A DNA stretch of 64,000 bases from Serripes groenlandicus (taxonomy: Eukaryota > Mollusca > Bivalvia > Cardiida > Cardiidae): contig JASEVX010000007.1 of the NCBI GenBank assembly GCA_031761405.1, forward strand, positions 26,376,859 through 26,440,858, read 5' to 3'. Every line of letters starts with the position of its first letter. Positions within the stretch are counted from its first letter, which is position 1. The position numbers and the translations under genes are program-made. The notes under the pieces are model-generated. The model was not told where the DNA came from. It saw only the letters and a program-made list of their open reading frames with translations, and did no database searches. Below, piece after piece: positions 22,998-35,159 of the stretch.

Positions 22998-25900
22998 CAT
23001 ATCATCATTTGTTAAATTCAATTTACTTATACAATATAATACAATACAATATGCTTGTATTGTAATATAAAGCCTCCAGCCCACAATACATATAAATTAT
23101 AAATCAATGTTTGAGAGCAACTCACAATATACACAATTTTGATAACAATTATTAAAACGGACAATAATGTAGATATGTAAATAGTTATTTACCAAGTATC
23201 ATACTTTATGAATTATATTAGCGTCATACATATGCACTTATTTCATCCTAATTAATGCAATTTAATATTTTCTATTTAAATGATGTGTTCATTTGAAGTA
23301 TTCTTATATATCAGTTATTTGAATATGTTTAAACAAATAAGTCTCTGTTCAAATTCAAATGCCAGATATCTAGCCAGGATATGAATTCAAGTTTTGTTTT
23401 GACATTGCATTATCGTATTAAACAGATGTTTTGTTAGTGAATTATTATTCCAATTGTGCAGAAAGTAAAGTTTTCTTAAGTTATCATATAACGGACATAT
23501 CAATATCAATACAAATGTAGTTCCTCTTCAATAATGTAGGTATTTCTATTTAAACAGTTTGGTATTCTAAACGTTTTCTCAATATTGCCATGGGAGTCCT
23601 GTTTCTATAGCTAAACTGTGATTAGAGCACCTAAACTTTGACATAGTTCGTCGATATGCACAAGGCATGTCAATCGTTCGGTATTTTTCTGTGTCGAATA
23701 ATTATTTGAAATCTTTGTAGTAATAAGCTATTGAAGAGTTACACATACTTGTGTGCCACGTCTGTATTGAAATATCAATAACTCGTTGTTCAAATGCTTA
23801 TATAGCAGGGAATACTTCGATTGTGATGCAAGTTTGTTTTTGTTATTTGTTAAAAGTCATTCGTCAATGCATTTAGTTATACACCATAGACTCTGTCAAC
23901 TGCAACCTTAGCTTTCGAAGTACTGTACAAACAACCAAGAATACTAAAGAGTGGGTTTGACTATTGTCAATTGAGAATTGGTAGTGAACCGACAGGAACT
24001 CGGAGACTGATCTCAGATCTTTATGAGGTATATTCACAAACCACACAGGTTATAGTAAATCGGATACATTTGAAATAAGAAAAGCCAAATCTAAATACAT
24101 GAAATTCATTTCCTTCGATATAGTAGATCTAGATTGAATTTAGTTTCCGGAATTTTTCCTAAGTTTGTAAGCATTCACATAATCATCTAGATGCGTATTA
24201 ATATGTTGCGTGTAGCACAGGAAATAAGACAATAACAATATGTCATACATATACATGTGTGCGTATTTCAGCACGATTATGACAACTTGTTCAAAACGTT
24301 GTGCTACAAAATGCACCACCACAGTACTGCTTTACAGGTGAAGTTATACGCTGAATGGCTTAAAAAGTCCTCTAGCCTTTTTGTGTTTTTGATAAAAGTA
24401 AAAAACAAGAGAAAGTTGATGCAACGCATCAATGTCGCCGGATATCCATAGTGCAGTTATGCATAACACTAACATTATAGTAGTTGAATAAACAGTTATC
24501 AACTGAGGGGCATATTGGAACATCAGGGGTGGGGTCAAGTGAAAATGTATCATAACTTGCATTGTTTTGTCAACGAAGTGAATGATAATTGAAGCCTTTC
24601 ATTGTTTATGATCAATCTCCATTCCAAAGTAGGTTGGCCATACACACAACTAACTAATTATTGATCATAAACAGTAATTGAAATGAGTAATCTTGCCAAT
24701 CATTAGTCTTAGTATGTATACAGTGCTTTCATTAAGGAATAATTATAAGAGTTGTGAATTCCACATACACTTTTCAAGATGTTTGTCAGACTATTTGAAT
24801 TTTTATTATTTATCAATAAAACCACAAAACAGACAATTTAGGATTTGCATGCAATAGCACGTCATTTTACCTTTCCCCTATTAAAGTCATTGGACACCTT
24901 TGCAGCAATCTACTTTTAAAACAATGAGAAAAGGATTTATGCACGGAAGACATGAGTTTTCTCTTTTTCTCAAAATGATATTAGCTTGGCATCCTAATTA
25001 TATCATACTTTAACAAATGTTGAAATGTAGTCCAATATTTATAAATTAGACCGCCTTCGAAATATAATATCAACTAAACAGTTAAATCTCATTGAAATTG
25101 TTGTATAATTTAAACTTAATTTCTAACATAAACTGAGCCCTACAACATGTTAATTTATTTTAATTCTTTCCTTTCTTTTTTATAATGAAAATAACAAACT
25201 ACTCATGTTTTAAAATTATATTATGATGAGCGCCCTTGTGTCAATGATGCATAACAATATGCAGATCGGAAGCAATATGCCTTTAGGCAATTAAATGACA
25301 CATTTAAAAGTTTCAAGGACGAAATAATTTTGTACGAAAGACCCGATTCTTTCTTATTCGCAGAGGTGTCGTTCTTGAAACTCTCATTATAGGCAGAGAG
25401 TGTTCGTTCAAAGTATTTTTTCTATTAAAACCAGTTTTATCTCGGTTTGTTCTTTTCTTCATTTGTTTCGAACCAAATAAACATTTTAAATCACCTATGA
25501 TTTACTATTTGTAAGTGAGTGTAAAGAGCGGCTCTCTGCAAAGAAGATTGATCTACGCAGTTGGTATTCGCAAGTCACGCGATCAACAGTTTTAGCTTAG
25601 AAACAGTTCATATTTTAGATATACATGGATCAACATTATCAAATGCCTTCTTCACAAATCAAGACATCTCTTTGAACATGAAAATAACATTCAGTAAGTT
25701 GAAATTGCTATTAAATGGAGAATTATTCGACGTCATTTTCATCTCGAACAGTCTGCTGCAAGCGGTTAACGGCTGCAAGCAGGTGCGCGTATGTAAACAA
25801 ATTAGACTGTGCGACGTAAAGGCTTGTAGTTATCGCATTTTGATTACATGTAGTATATAGTGTAAAATAAAGTATACCAGTCTAGCTAATAGGGACTGTT

Positions 25901-26072
25901 TTGTCTTCGTAAATAAAACAAAGAAAACATAAATGCGAGTCAAAATAAAGAAACTGAAAATACCTAAAACATCGGAATATTTATTTCATTTTAGATGTGT
26001 CATTACTTAGTGTTTTTAAACAAACACAATTGTAATATGTTCAAGACATCTAAATGTGTTTCTTTCTAATAA

Positions 26073-26075
<3 letters not shown>
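22998..26075. other. intergenic stretch, mostly unique AT-rich DNA
   Basis: Only a decayed MITE (24885-24995) was seen. The open frames here have no recognisable protein and normal AT-rich composition. Confidence 0.6.
24885..24995. mobile_element. very decayed TTAA MITE piece
   Basis: CACCTTTGCAGCAATCTACT, TTTTAAAACAATGAGAAAAG and CTCTTTTTCTCAAAATG keep the family order only. Confidence 0.35.
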
Positions 26076-26111
<36 letters not shown>

Positions 26112-27010
26112 CATGTCATTTCCGAAAACCTATTAAAAATAGAAGTCGCGGGCTTCTGCCCGGCGACTAATAACGTTGCTGTAAATTTTGTTTGAGCATC
26201 GAGCATAAATTATGAATATGACGTCCACTACTGCGTCAATCTTCGGCATACGAAGTCCACATATACATCATACAAAACTAGACAATTTGGACTATATGAA
26301 AATGTAAAAATCCCAAAATCGAAAATGTTGTCACTATCACCGTTTTCTGATGGAGTCGCCCAATTATAAAACATCGAGAGGTTTTGGTTTTTTTAATTTG
26401 TTAAAGATTTCTTTTTCGAGAAGATGACCGATACTAATTTCAATATGAAAAGCTGAGGATTTAAATAAATAATAAGACAAATTTGCGTAGATTTAATACT
26501 TAATTATATGTAAAAACTTGAAAAGGAAGATTTCATATCGTAGACAGAGGAAAAAAAATCGAAGACAGCCGAATCAATCCCCGAGCTTTGAAATTCCCAT
26601 CATTTCGGATGGTAGACATCCTGTAACGAGTCAGTAAGATGTCGTTATCGCCTCAAACAAGCTCGCTAATGGAAATATGTTGTTAAACTTGCGAACGACT
26701 TTAATGCACGAGGGAGATTTCATTATCTTATTTGTATTCTAGATAGTTTACGGCATTTGAATACGTGTAAATAGACTATAGTCAATTACCAGGGGGTGTT
26801 CGATCGATACACGATGGGTCCCTTGGGAGACCATAATTGGCAAAAACTGGGTAGAGATGGAATTCTTCTGGGAAAACGTTTATCATTATAGTTATTCAAC
26901 CTGACTCAAAACCTTTGCATGTATGCACATCATTATCAGATGATTGTCAAATGTAAACAATCAAAAAGAGGCGTGCAACAGGTCCATGTTTATAAATGTG
27001 TAAAGTAGTC
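25861..27010. other. intergenic stretch
   Basis: It holds the poly-C run and some GC-richer patches (26140-26240, 26570-26720), but no exon or repeat was recognised. Confidence 0.5.
26076..26108. repeat. poly-C run of 33
   Basis: An uninterrupted C tract; its length may be unreliable in the assembly. Confidence 0.9.
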
Positions 27011-27014
27011 TATT

Positions 27015-27262
27015 TCGAGGGCTTGGTGTGAAACAGTTGTAACTAAAATCGGTATTTTTTTACCAAGTTTAATCACCAGGCCATAAAGTCTTTATAAGCA
27101 TTAAATCATTTTTCTTGGTAAACAATGCAAATTTAGGTGCCATTGCTCGTTCTGAGAAATGGCACCTAAATTTGCATTGTTTACAAAGAGGTCAAAATTG
27201 CCCTTAAACGAGGGTTTTCAAAATAGCGTTTTAGTTACAACCGTTTCACGCCAAGCCCTCGA
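27015..27262. mobile_element. family D MITE, opposite orientation
   Basis: The same termini; internal blocks are in reverse order relative to the 15008 copy. The flanks suggest a TT duplication. Confidence 0.82.
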
Positions 27263-27278
27263 TTTGGAAGGGATTGAC

Positions 27279-27486
27279 TTAACTCTTTCGCTGCTGTCGG
27301 CAATTAAAGGCGTATGCAAACTATGCATATTCAGGTGAGAAAGCTCGTAACGAGCGGCCTCTCCTGAAATCTGCATTGTTTGCCACTTAGGCATTAAATT
27401 TTACCAAATTTCCTGTTGGACGAAAAATGGAGTAGTTCAATTTTCAACATGGAAGATTCGACTTTGTTAAATTCGGTAGCAGTTAA
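27279..27486. mobile_element. family E-related TTAA MITE
   Basis: TTAACTCTTTCGCTGCTGTC at left; ATTCGGTAGCAGTTAA at right; the same style of hairpin (AGCTCGTAACGAGC). It starts 17 bp after a family D element. Confidence 0.75.
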
Positions 27487-27599
27487 ATAAATGATCAAAC
27501 AGTTAACCGACACGACAGTCATGCGAAACGATTGCTTAACAACAAGTTTGAATTTAGAGAGATTTTTTTAGTACGAGCTTTGGATTCAGAGATTACCTA

Positions 27600-27818
27600 C
27601 AGCATCCAACCATAATCATAACAGCAAACGGCTTTTGAAATATTGTGGCAAAGGGGGAAATTGTACATATTATGCAGTTTCACCTTTTGTCAGAATGTGT
27701 TCAAACACCCTTTTAAATACATGTATATATATATATTTATTTTTTAGAGATTTTCCTTATGTATAACTAGAAGTTTTCATAGTCGTCTGCTGCATATTTG
27801 CTGTTTGTGGGAAATTGT
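27600..27818. mobile_element. TTAA MITE, subfamily B, end decayed
   Basis: ACAGCAAACGGCTTTTGAAA at left and AGTCGTCTGCTGCATATTTG near right. Confidence 0.6.
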
Positions 27819-28039
27819 CAGGCAGCTCTTCGTTTTAAGACCAGAGTATGTGTATTCGTATGTTCGTACTATGGCGATTCGGGGTAAAATTGTTCATTTC
27901 ATCCTGTGAAAAACTATCTTTTTGGCATTTCTTATCCTGATAGTAGACTGTGATTGGTATTTCTAGTCATTTTCAAATGAAAAGCCTTATAACAATACCG
28001 GAATTGATATCATAAGACATATTGAGAGAAGAAAAGTCG

Positions 28040-28319
28040 GGATGTCCCGGCCGGCAGAACATTTCCTTAACAATGAGGAATCTAATCGTGGTTTTTTTCT
28101 CTGAATGTGAGTGCTGGATTGGGTGTGAGATAGAAGAGTCAAATCATCCGCAAAATCAACATATTCTTCAGGTGTAACAAGTGAACATCGTTTGGCCCCG
28201 TGTTCTGATCTTCCGTTGGTCAAGTGTAACAAGTGAACATCGTTTGGCCCCGTGTTCTGATCTTCCGTTGTACGTCTCATTATCCAATTAACGTAGAAAT
28301 AAAAACCCAGTGAATACAT
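28040..28319 (-). pseudogene. decayed non-LTR retrotransposon reverse-transcriptase fragment
   Basis: The minus-strand translation contains NWIMRRTTEDQNTG and then EEYVDFADDLTLLSHTQ. FADD flanked by aliphatic residues and LLS is the catalytic motif C of non-LTR reverse transcriptases, and WIMRRT.E...TG normally lies a short distance before it. The stretch between the two is a 52-bp tandem duplication, which changes frame. No further reverse-transcriptase motifs are open on either side. It is a dead fragment. Confidence 0.65.
28172..28270. repeat. 52-bp tandem duplication inside the RT fragment
   Basis: A unit starting GTGTAACAAGTGAACATCG occurs at 28172 and again at 28224, nearly identical through CTTCCGTTG. 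The period of 52 is not a multiple of three. Confidence 0.9.
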
Positions 28320-28340
28320 AATACAACCTTAGCTGTTATA

Positions 28341-28457
28341 TTAACCCTTTCCCACAAGGTTCTTTTTTCATTCACTTATAGAGATTTGCTACATTTGTCC
28401 AAAGATGTTTTTCAAAATTGTTTACTTCAGATTTGTTGTATGTGGGGAAAGGGTTAA
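28341..28457. mobile_element. TTAA MITE, subfamily B, deletion derivative
   Basis: 117 bp with TTAACCCTTTCCCACA and TATGTGGGGAAAGGGTTAA intact; the centre is lost. Confidence 0.8.
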
Positions 28458-28723
28458 CAACCATTTCGGAACAGCGTAGCATAAAGTCAGCGTACCCATT
28501 CGTGCAGTCTTGTCTTGGTTTACATTTGCTCACCGTTCGTTACCAGACTCATTATTTATTTATTAGAGTCGATGCGTCTCGGGTGCAGTTTTATTTTCAT
28601 AAAAAAAGACAAATGCGATACTAACAGTAGTATAAGTAGAAGTAGAAGTAGTACTATAGGTATAATGAAAAAACTACTACTAATGATAATACTCCTAGTA
28701 GTAATAATTCCAGTTGTAGTAGA

Positions 28724-28927
28724 TCTGTTTTATTGGTGTTTTACGCCGCTTTCAACATTATTTCGAGTTATATCACGGCGACAGTTCACTTATTCATGAT
28801 CCCTGGATAAACAAACCATACTAGTCTAGAACATGTGCCCAAGAGCACTCCACCATGACTGGGGATCGAATCCCGGGACACCCGATCTCAAATCCCCGAC
28901 GCTAACCACTGGACGACGGCGGATTCC
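28724..28927 (-). mobile_element. tRNA-headed SINE with 14-bp target-site duplication
   Basis: The minus-strand head has GTGGTTAGCG and box B GGATTCGATCCC; the tail is AAAGCGGCGTAAAAC. CCAGTTGTAGTAGA occurs at 28710-28723 and 28928-28941 as a perfect duplication. Confidence 0.85.
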
Positions 28928-28967
28928 CCAGTTGTAGTAGAAATGATAATAATAATGATCTATCCAA

Positions 28968-29197
28968 TTAACCCTTTCCCTCATAGGACAAATCTGCAGC
29001 AGACGACTTTGAACATATTTTGTCAAAACATAGAAAATCTCCATAGTTGAATGGATAACCTATGACTAAAAGTGAAAAACATTGTGGCAAAAGGAGCAAT
29101 TGCACGTTTTGTGCAATTTCTTCTTTTGTCACTATGTTTTCAAAAAGCCGTCTGCTGCAGAGGCGTCAGAAAGCGTCTATATGAGGGAAAGGGTTAA
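28968..29197 (+). mobile_element. TTAA MITE, subfamily A
   Basis: Intact termini; core TTGCACGTTTTGTGCAA. It lies next to the SINE at 28724. Confidence 0.85.
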
Positions 29198-29990
29198 ATC
29201 TGTATAGTATATATAACGGTACTCAGCATATCTTTCTGTGGTATTTAAAGTGCTATATTACGTATGTTTTGTAAAAATCCCCCCACTTGAACCAAACATT
29301 CAGCGGCAATAAACATTTATCCCTGTACAGACATAGACCAGTTTGTAAAGTAATGACATGTTGAACAATGTAAAATTTGAAATGACTTAAGCCTTCGGAA
29401 AATAAAACAAGAACTATTTAAACAAAGATTATTATTAGTTTGTTTAAAATTGACTCAGTGATGTTAACTTTTTCAAATATTTGACATTGAAATAATTCTT
29501 ATAGAAACTCAACATTCATAAGAATTATAAACCCAATGACCATAGAAAAACATAATATACCAGATGGGTGCTCTTTCTAGTTTCAATGTATGTTCCCTAA
29601 ATGTTAAATACGGCGTTAATTCAATCCAGAAGATATTTGTATAAGTCAGGGTTTTTTTTAAACGCCACATGTCTGTGCCTCTCTAAAACAACGAGAGGTC
29701 AATCATTGTCCTATAACGCTCACCTAGCGAACTACTTTCAACAGAAGCAAAGCTGCTGCTTTTTTACGACTATATTTTTCAGCGGAGCAGAACAGCTGGA
29801 ACACTTTTTGTAGAGGTCCACTTGGGAAACGGTTGTGTGAAATTATTTTGAAATCGGATAAGTGGTTTGGGAGGAGATGTCGTTTAATGCTTTTACTGAG
29901 ACATTACTCTTTTTTTGCAATGTATTCACAATTCCTCTGCTTCATAGGAGTATGATTGTCTTCTGTGTGAAGGAAAATGAATTAAACCTT
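29198..29990. other. intergenic stretch, nothing recognised
   Basis: AT-rich unique-looking DNA with no inverted repeat, SINE or coding pattern. Confidence 0.55.
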
Positions 29991-30051
29991 TCATGCATAC
30001 AACAAAATCTGCAGAGGAGTCGCAATTGTCTTCTGTGTGATTGAAAGTCAA

Positions 30052-30253
30052 TTAACCCTTTCCCCACATACAATCCGCAGCAGATGACTATGAAAGGTTT
30101 AGTTAAAATCATGGAAACTTTCTTTAGATGAAAAATATATTGAATAAAAAGGAGAACTTTTCATTATCGGATCAATTGCTCTTTTTGTCCTAATGTTTTC
30201 AAAAGTCGTCCGCTGCAGAGGCGTCAGAACGCGTCTGTATGGTAGACAGTTAA
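30052..30253. mobile_element. TTAA MITE, subfamily B
   Basis: Left TTAACCCTTTCCCCACATAC; right GTATGGTAGACAGTTAA. A short left-end fragment lies just before it (29995-30025). Confidence 0.75.
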
Positions 30254-30310
30254 TTAAACATATATGCAATATGTACAGTCATGTGTCGGGAAAGACACAA
30301 GAATATAATT

Positions 30311-30548
30311 TAGCCGTTCCATGAGAAAACCAACAGTGTGGACTCTGCGTAAAGTATCGACCCGGATCAGCATAAGCATGCCGTGCCAAGCTTACCCGGA
30401 CAGACACGTTTCGCCTCTGGTGGATTTTGTGTTTCAGGAATCATTACTCTATCCTCTATCCCCCTGAGTCGGAATGTGTCGGCTCGGCTGATCTGGGGCG
30501 ATGCATTACTCAGAGTCCATACTGTTTGTTGTCTCGTGGAAAGGCTCA
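30311..30548. mobile_element. family J MITE
   Basis: AGCCGTTCCATGAGAAAACC at left; TCTCGTGGAAAGGCTCA at right; CCCGGATCAGCATAAGCATG inside. Confidence 0.75.
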
Positions 30549-30935
30549 TATAAAGTTGTTCACAGATGACTTTTATAATTGAGTTGTCTAATAGTTCATA
30601 CGTTTAGCAAGTTGCAGACAAAACAGAACCAACTATATCTTTATGTTAACGATTGTGGAAAAAGGAGGAATTGTACATTTCTTAAAATCAGTCTTGCGTT
30701 TGTCTTACCTTTCCCTACATAGTGCTATGTAGATCTTAACTCCTCATATCAGGTAAGATGTATTAATTAAATATGCAAATGTTTATGTGAGAGAAGAAAT
30801 TAAATCATGGATCGGCATATTTATAAACTAGTATGTATAGTGTGTCTTGTTTAGATTAGTGTTTAGCTCACTCATATAAACAGCAATCTATCCTTAATTG
30901 TAATTATGTATATATTGTAAAAATTACAAGAAATT

Positions 30936-31159
30936 GTACAGTATCGAACCGGATCAGCCTAAGCATGTCGCTTAGTCTAATCCGAACAGATGCTTATCGC
31001 CTACTGTAGATTTTCTGTATCAGAAATCATTACTCTATACCTCTATCCCCCTGAGATTGAATGTGTCGGTCCGGATTAGCCTGCGCGGACTGCGAATTCT
31101 GATCTGGGTCGATACATTACGCAGAGTCGATAATGTTAGTTTTCTCGTTGAACCGCTCA
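30936..31159. mobile_element. family J MITE, left end truncated
   Basis: TATCGAACCGGATCAGCCTA at left; AGTTTTCTCGTTGAACCGCTC at the right end matches the J terminus. Confidence 0.7.
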
Positions 31160-31168
31160 TATATATCA

Positions 31169-31394
31169 TTAACTCTTTCCAACATACAACCAATCTACAG
31201 CAGACATCATTCACAATATTTTGCAAAAGATATTGCTTTCTCTATAAGTGCAAGTATAATCATTTAGGGGACTTGACAATGTGACAAAAAAGAGTAATTG
31301 CGTAATATTATCAATTTCTCCTTTTGCCACAATGTTTCCAAACATCGTCTGCTGCAGATGCTTCAAACTGTGTGTGCATGTAAGTAAGGGTTAA
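31169..31394. mobile_element. TTAA MITE, subfamily B
   Basis: Left TTAACTCTTTCCAACATACA; right CATGTAAGTAAGGGTTAA. It abuts the family J copy at 31159. Confidence 0.75.
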
Positions 31395-31568
31395 AGCTGA
31401 ATGACGAAATCCGAGTTCTAAATATGGCCATTATTATACGTGACATATGATATATCGTATTGTAATTGTTTTACATATATAAGAATAGTTAATATACAGT
31501 TATCTATTTAACCTTGACAATACGCATATTGTGTACAGACAAAAAGATCATTATTCAGGAAATACATA

Positions 31569-31768
31569 NNNNNNNNNNNNNNNNNNNNNNNNNNNNNNNN
31601 NNNNNNNNNNNNNNNNNNNNNNNNNNNNNNNNNNNNNNNNNNNNNNNNNNNNNNNNNNNNNNNNNNNNNNNNNNNNNNNNNNNNNNNNNNNNNNNNNNNN
31701 NNNNNNNNNNNNNNNNNNNNNNNNNNNNNNNNNNNNNNNNNNNNNNNNNNNNNNNNNNNNNNNNNNNN
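31569..31768. other. assembly gap (200 N)
   Basis: Exactly 200 unknown bases, a common placeholder, so the true distance is not known. Any reading frame through it is an artefact. Confidence 0.98.
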
Positions 31769-31987
31769 GAGTTTGTTCGCTCTAACGATACTGACATGTC
31801 ATCCGGGTCCCATCACTAAATCGGTTATGACAGACGACATTTGAAGCCTTTGAAGTTGAGGAATCTTGAACACATTGTGTAGTAAAGGACAAATCGCATA
31901 ATAACGATAATGTCTGCCTTTCCTTCATATTTTTTGCAATAATTCTTAATTTCTAAATGATAAATCTTTTTTCCTGTGATATATTTA

Positions 31988-32457
31988 ACGCAGACGAATT
32001 AATCATTTCCCAGCTGCAACAAATCTGCTGCAGACGACTTTGAAAATCTTTATGCAAGAAAATGGAATATCTTCAAAAATGAAAGTATTATTAATTAACC
32101 CTTTCCCTCATAAAAACGCTTTCTGACGCCTCTGCAGCAGACGGCTTTTTGAAAATATAGTGGCAAAAGAAGAAATTGCTCAAAACGAGCAATTTCTCCT
32201 TTTGCCACAATGTTTTCCACTTTTAGTCATAGGTTATCCATTCAATTATAGAGATTTTCTATTTTTTGACAAAAGTATGTTCAAAGTCGTCTGCTGCAGA
32301 ATTGTTGTATGAGGGAAAGGGTTAATAAATAGAGTTGAAAACAGTGTGACAAAAGGGGAAATTGTCCATCATGAGCATTTTCTCCCTTTGCCATAAAGTT
32401 GTCAAAATGCGTCAGTTGAAGAGGCGTCAAAATGCGTAGAACAAGTGGGAAAGGGTA
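31988..32457. mobile_element. TTAA MITE, subfamily B, split by an A copy
   Basis: The left part, TTAATCATTTCCCAGCTGCA to GAAAGTATTATTAA, and the right part, ATAGAGTTGAAAACAGTGTG to GTGGGAAAGGGTAAG, flank the inserted copy at 32095-32325. Confidence 0.8.
32095..32325 (-). mobile_element. TTAA MITE, subfamily A, nested in a B copy
   Basis: Intact, with core TTGCTCAAAACGAGCAA. Its TTAA-flanked ends sit inside another copy, whose halves are at 31988-32094 and 32326-32457. Confidence 0.85.
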
Positions 32458-32776
32458 AGACAAATTGTTTAAAAAATATCAATCCATATGAATGGTTTAA
32501 ACATGTTTTATCATATTTTGAAATTTTGTAAAAAAGTGTATACTGCACAGTGTACGTGTAGTGTCATGTCGATCATATCGATTTCTAACCAATTTCAATT
32601 ATACGTCTAATCAACTATTAAATCTATGCTCACGTTTCATATAAAAAGATGGTTATAAGAAATATCTCGTTTGGTATCCTTCTCTCCAAAAGCATTCAAA
32701 TCATGTTTTTTTTTGTGTGTTTGTTTTTTTTGTTGGTGTTGTTTTCGGTTTTTTTTTTTTAAGTTTGTGTGTGTGT

Positions 32777-32791
32777 GGGGGGGGGGGGGGG
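32777..32791. repeat. poly-G run of 15
   Basis: It follows a GT-rich stretch (32710-32776) of low complexity. Confidence 0.9.
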
Positions 32792-33591
32792 CTGTATTTT
32801 GTGGGCTGTTTGTGTTGTTGGTATGTGGTATTTATTTATTTTATTCTTAACATTGAACAATTCAGACATTTTAGAGCCTATTATCTTTTTCCCAATTGTT
32901 TTCGAAGCAGGCCAATCTAAAAGTGGAATACCGTGTTAAATGTTAGAATATATTTTCCCATCATAAAGATGGTGATATATAAAAAAAAAAATAGCGTAAA
33001 TATTGGAATTGCAGTAGAATCTACATACACATATGTTTCTATTTTGATTGTCCCTTGTGCATCTATGTGAAGTGTGAAATGTCAAATGTCAAAAAAATCA
33101 CAAATTACGCCCAAATTGCGCGAAATAGGGCATTATGATAATTTCCATACTGGAACAACCTCGATTCCCTACACTATGAGTAATAATCAACCTAGTTTAC
33201 TAAAGTGACATGTATATTGGGGAAAAAGGAGATAGTATGCAGCCGCGAATTCATGTCTATATGATACCCTTACTGAGAGTCAATACGATCCCAAATATAT
33301 TTCGACAGAGGTAAGAATAATTTTGGGATGAAAGTTGAAATAGCTCACCAAAAGCAATTCATTTAATTCATTCCCACAATGTTTTCAAAATGCGTCAAGA
33401 AGAATCCAAGTAACGTTCTACAGATGTGAGAAATGGTTGCGTGATATATATAAATATATAAAATCAGCAGAGTGCAATACATATAAAGACCATTTTTCAT
33501 GGTCTGTAAACCTTATATCTCAAAAGAACCCTTATGTTGAGTGCATTCATATATTTTTGAATTGAATAATTTTACGGGCTTTTTTCGCATC

Positions 33592-33790
33592 CGCAGCAGA
33601 CGACTTTTGAAAATAATTGGGGGACAAAAGAAGAAATTGCTCATGATAAGTAAGCAATGTCTCCTTTTGCGACAATAATTTCAAGTCTTATTTAATATAT
33701 ACGCTTTCAATAATTGAGATTTTCCATAATCTTCCTTTGATATTTTTTAAGAAGTCTGCTGCAGGTCTGTTGTATGTAGGGGAAGATAAC
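33592..33790. mobile_element. TTAA MITE, subfamily B
   Basis: GCAGCAGACGACTTTTGAAA at left; TTGTATGTAGGGGAAGATAA at right. Confidence 0.65.
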
Positions 33791-33811
33791 CATTTGCCAC
33801 TTGTGTCGAAT

Positions 33812-34013
33812 TTTGACGCATTTGCAGCAGACGACTTTTGAAAACATTGCGGCAAAAGAAGAAATTGCTCAAAACGAGCAATTTCTCCTTTTGCCATAAT
33901 GTTTTCAACTTTTTTAATAATTAAACTCTCATTTATAGAGATTTTTCTCGTTTTTGTATATAGGTTTTCAAAGTCGTCTGCTGCAGGTTTGTTGTATGTG
34001 GGAAAGGGATAAG
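33812..34013. mobile_element. TTAA MITE, subfamily B
   Basis: TTTTGACGCATTTGCAGCAG at left; core TTGCTCAAAACGAGCAA; TATGTGGGAAAGGGATAA at right. Confidence 0.75.
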
Positions 34014-34701
34014 TGAGACATTGTTGGCCATATAGACTTGTGTTTTACACCAAATCTAGGTCTTTGTTGTCGGACATGACGTATCATGATTCATGAATTA
34101 AGAAGAATTATAATTCAATAAATCTATAATACCGGATTAACTATTTCTCTGATACAGACGACTCTTGACACATGTCTAACTGCTTTAGAAAACTATTTTG
34201 GAAAATTACAAATTGTTCGGAATGAGCATGTTCCCACATTGCTTTACTCTAACTTACTGATCGAGATCATATACCCCCCCACCCCCTGACGTTTCCAAAG
34301 CAGACGACTCTTAAAGAATTAAATCAGGTAAACGATTAAGGATTTGATTAATCCGATATTTGGAAATCATGGATTTGATAAGCTTGTTTACAAAAATCAT
34401 ACCGTTACGTTTAATTCAGCCCTTTTTTTTATGTTACAAAGGGGTTTTAAAAATCATTTAAACATTTATCTTGATAAGAATTCCAATTCACCATTCCTGA
34501 TTCGGACGACACTTAACGCCTCTGCTTCGGACAGCAAATATATAACATCTTGGAAAAAGAAGCAATTACCCATGTCTTATATACATGTATGTCAACGTAT
34601 AATATACAATTAATTGTCAGTTGATCTATATCTTGTATTTTTTCATATATTTATTTTATCAAAGTATATTTGACTCCAAATACATTGTATACGAAAAGTG
34701 G

Positions 34702-34935
34702 TTAACCCTTCCCCACATATAACACATCAGCAGCAGAGGACTTTGAAATATTCTTAGTAAAAGTAGGGAATATCTCTATAACTAATATATATATACTAGA
34801 TCTATTGAGTATAGTTGAAAACATTTTGAGAAAAGGTGAGATTGCTCATAATGAGCATGTTTTCCTTTTGTCGAAATGTTTACAAACGTTGTGTGCATAG
34901 GTACCAGAAAGGTTTTGTGTGTGGGAAAGAGATAA
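34702..34935. mobile_element. TTAA MITE, subfamily B
   Basis: Left TTAACCCTTCCCCACATA; right TGTGTGGGAAAGAGATAAA. Confidence 0.75.
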
Positions 34936-34950
34936 AGATCGAAAATACGA

Positions 34951-35159
34951 TTAACCGTTTCCAACATAAAACACATCTTAAGTAAACGACTCAAAATTAC
35001 GGCATCTTCAGGGGGGGAAAATATGTGACATCTTTGAATGTAATAATATTGTAAGAATAAAGTAGAAACTTATGAGAAAGTTCACCTCTTTCCATAATGC
35101 TTTCAAAAGCAATGTGGTGCAAATGCATTAAAATGCGTCTGCATTTAGGGAAGGGTTAA
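34951..35159. mobile_element. TTAA MITE, subfamily B
   Basis: Left TTAACCGTTTCCAACATA; right GCATTTAGGGAAGGGTTAA. The core is degraded. Confidence 0.65.

Noticed and set aside
25561..25860. 99-codon plus-strand ORF
   Set aside because: No recognisable motif, no splice signals or promoter; a chance ORF is likely.
31514..31819. ORFs running through the gap
   Set aside because: They consist of unknown bases.
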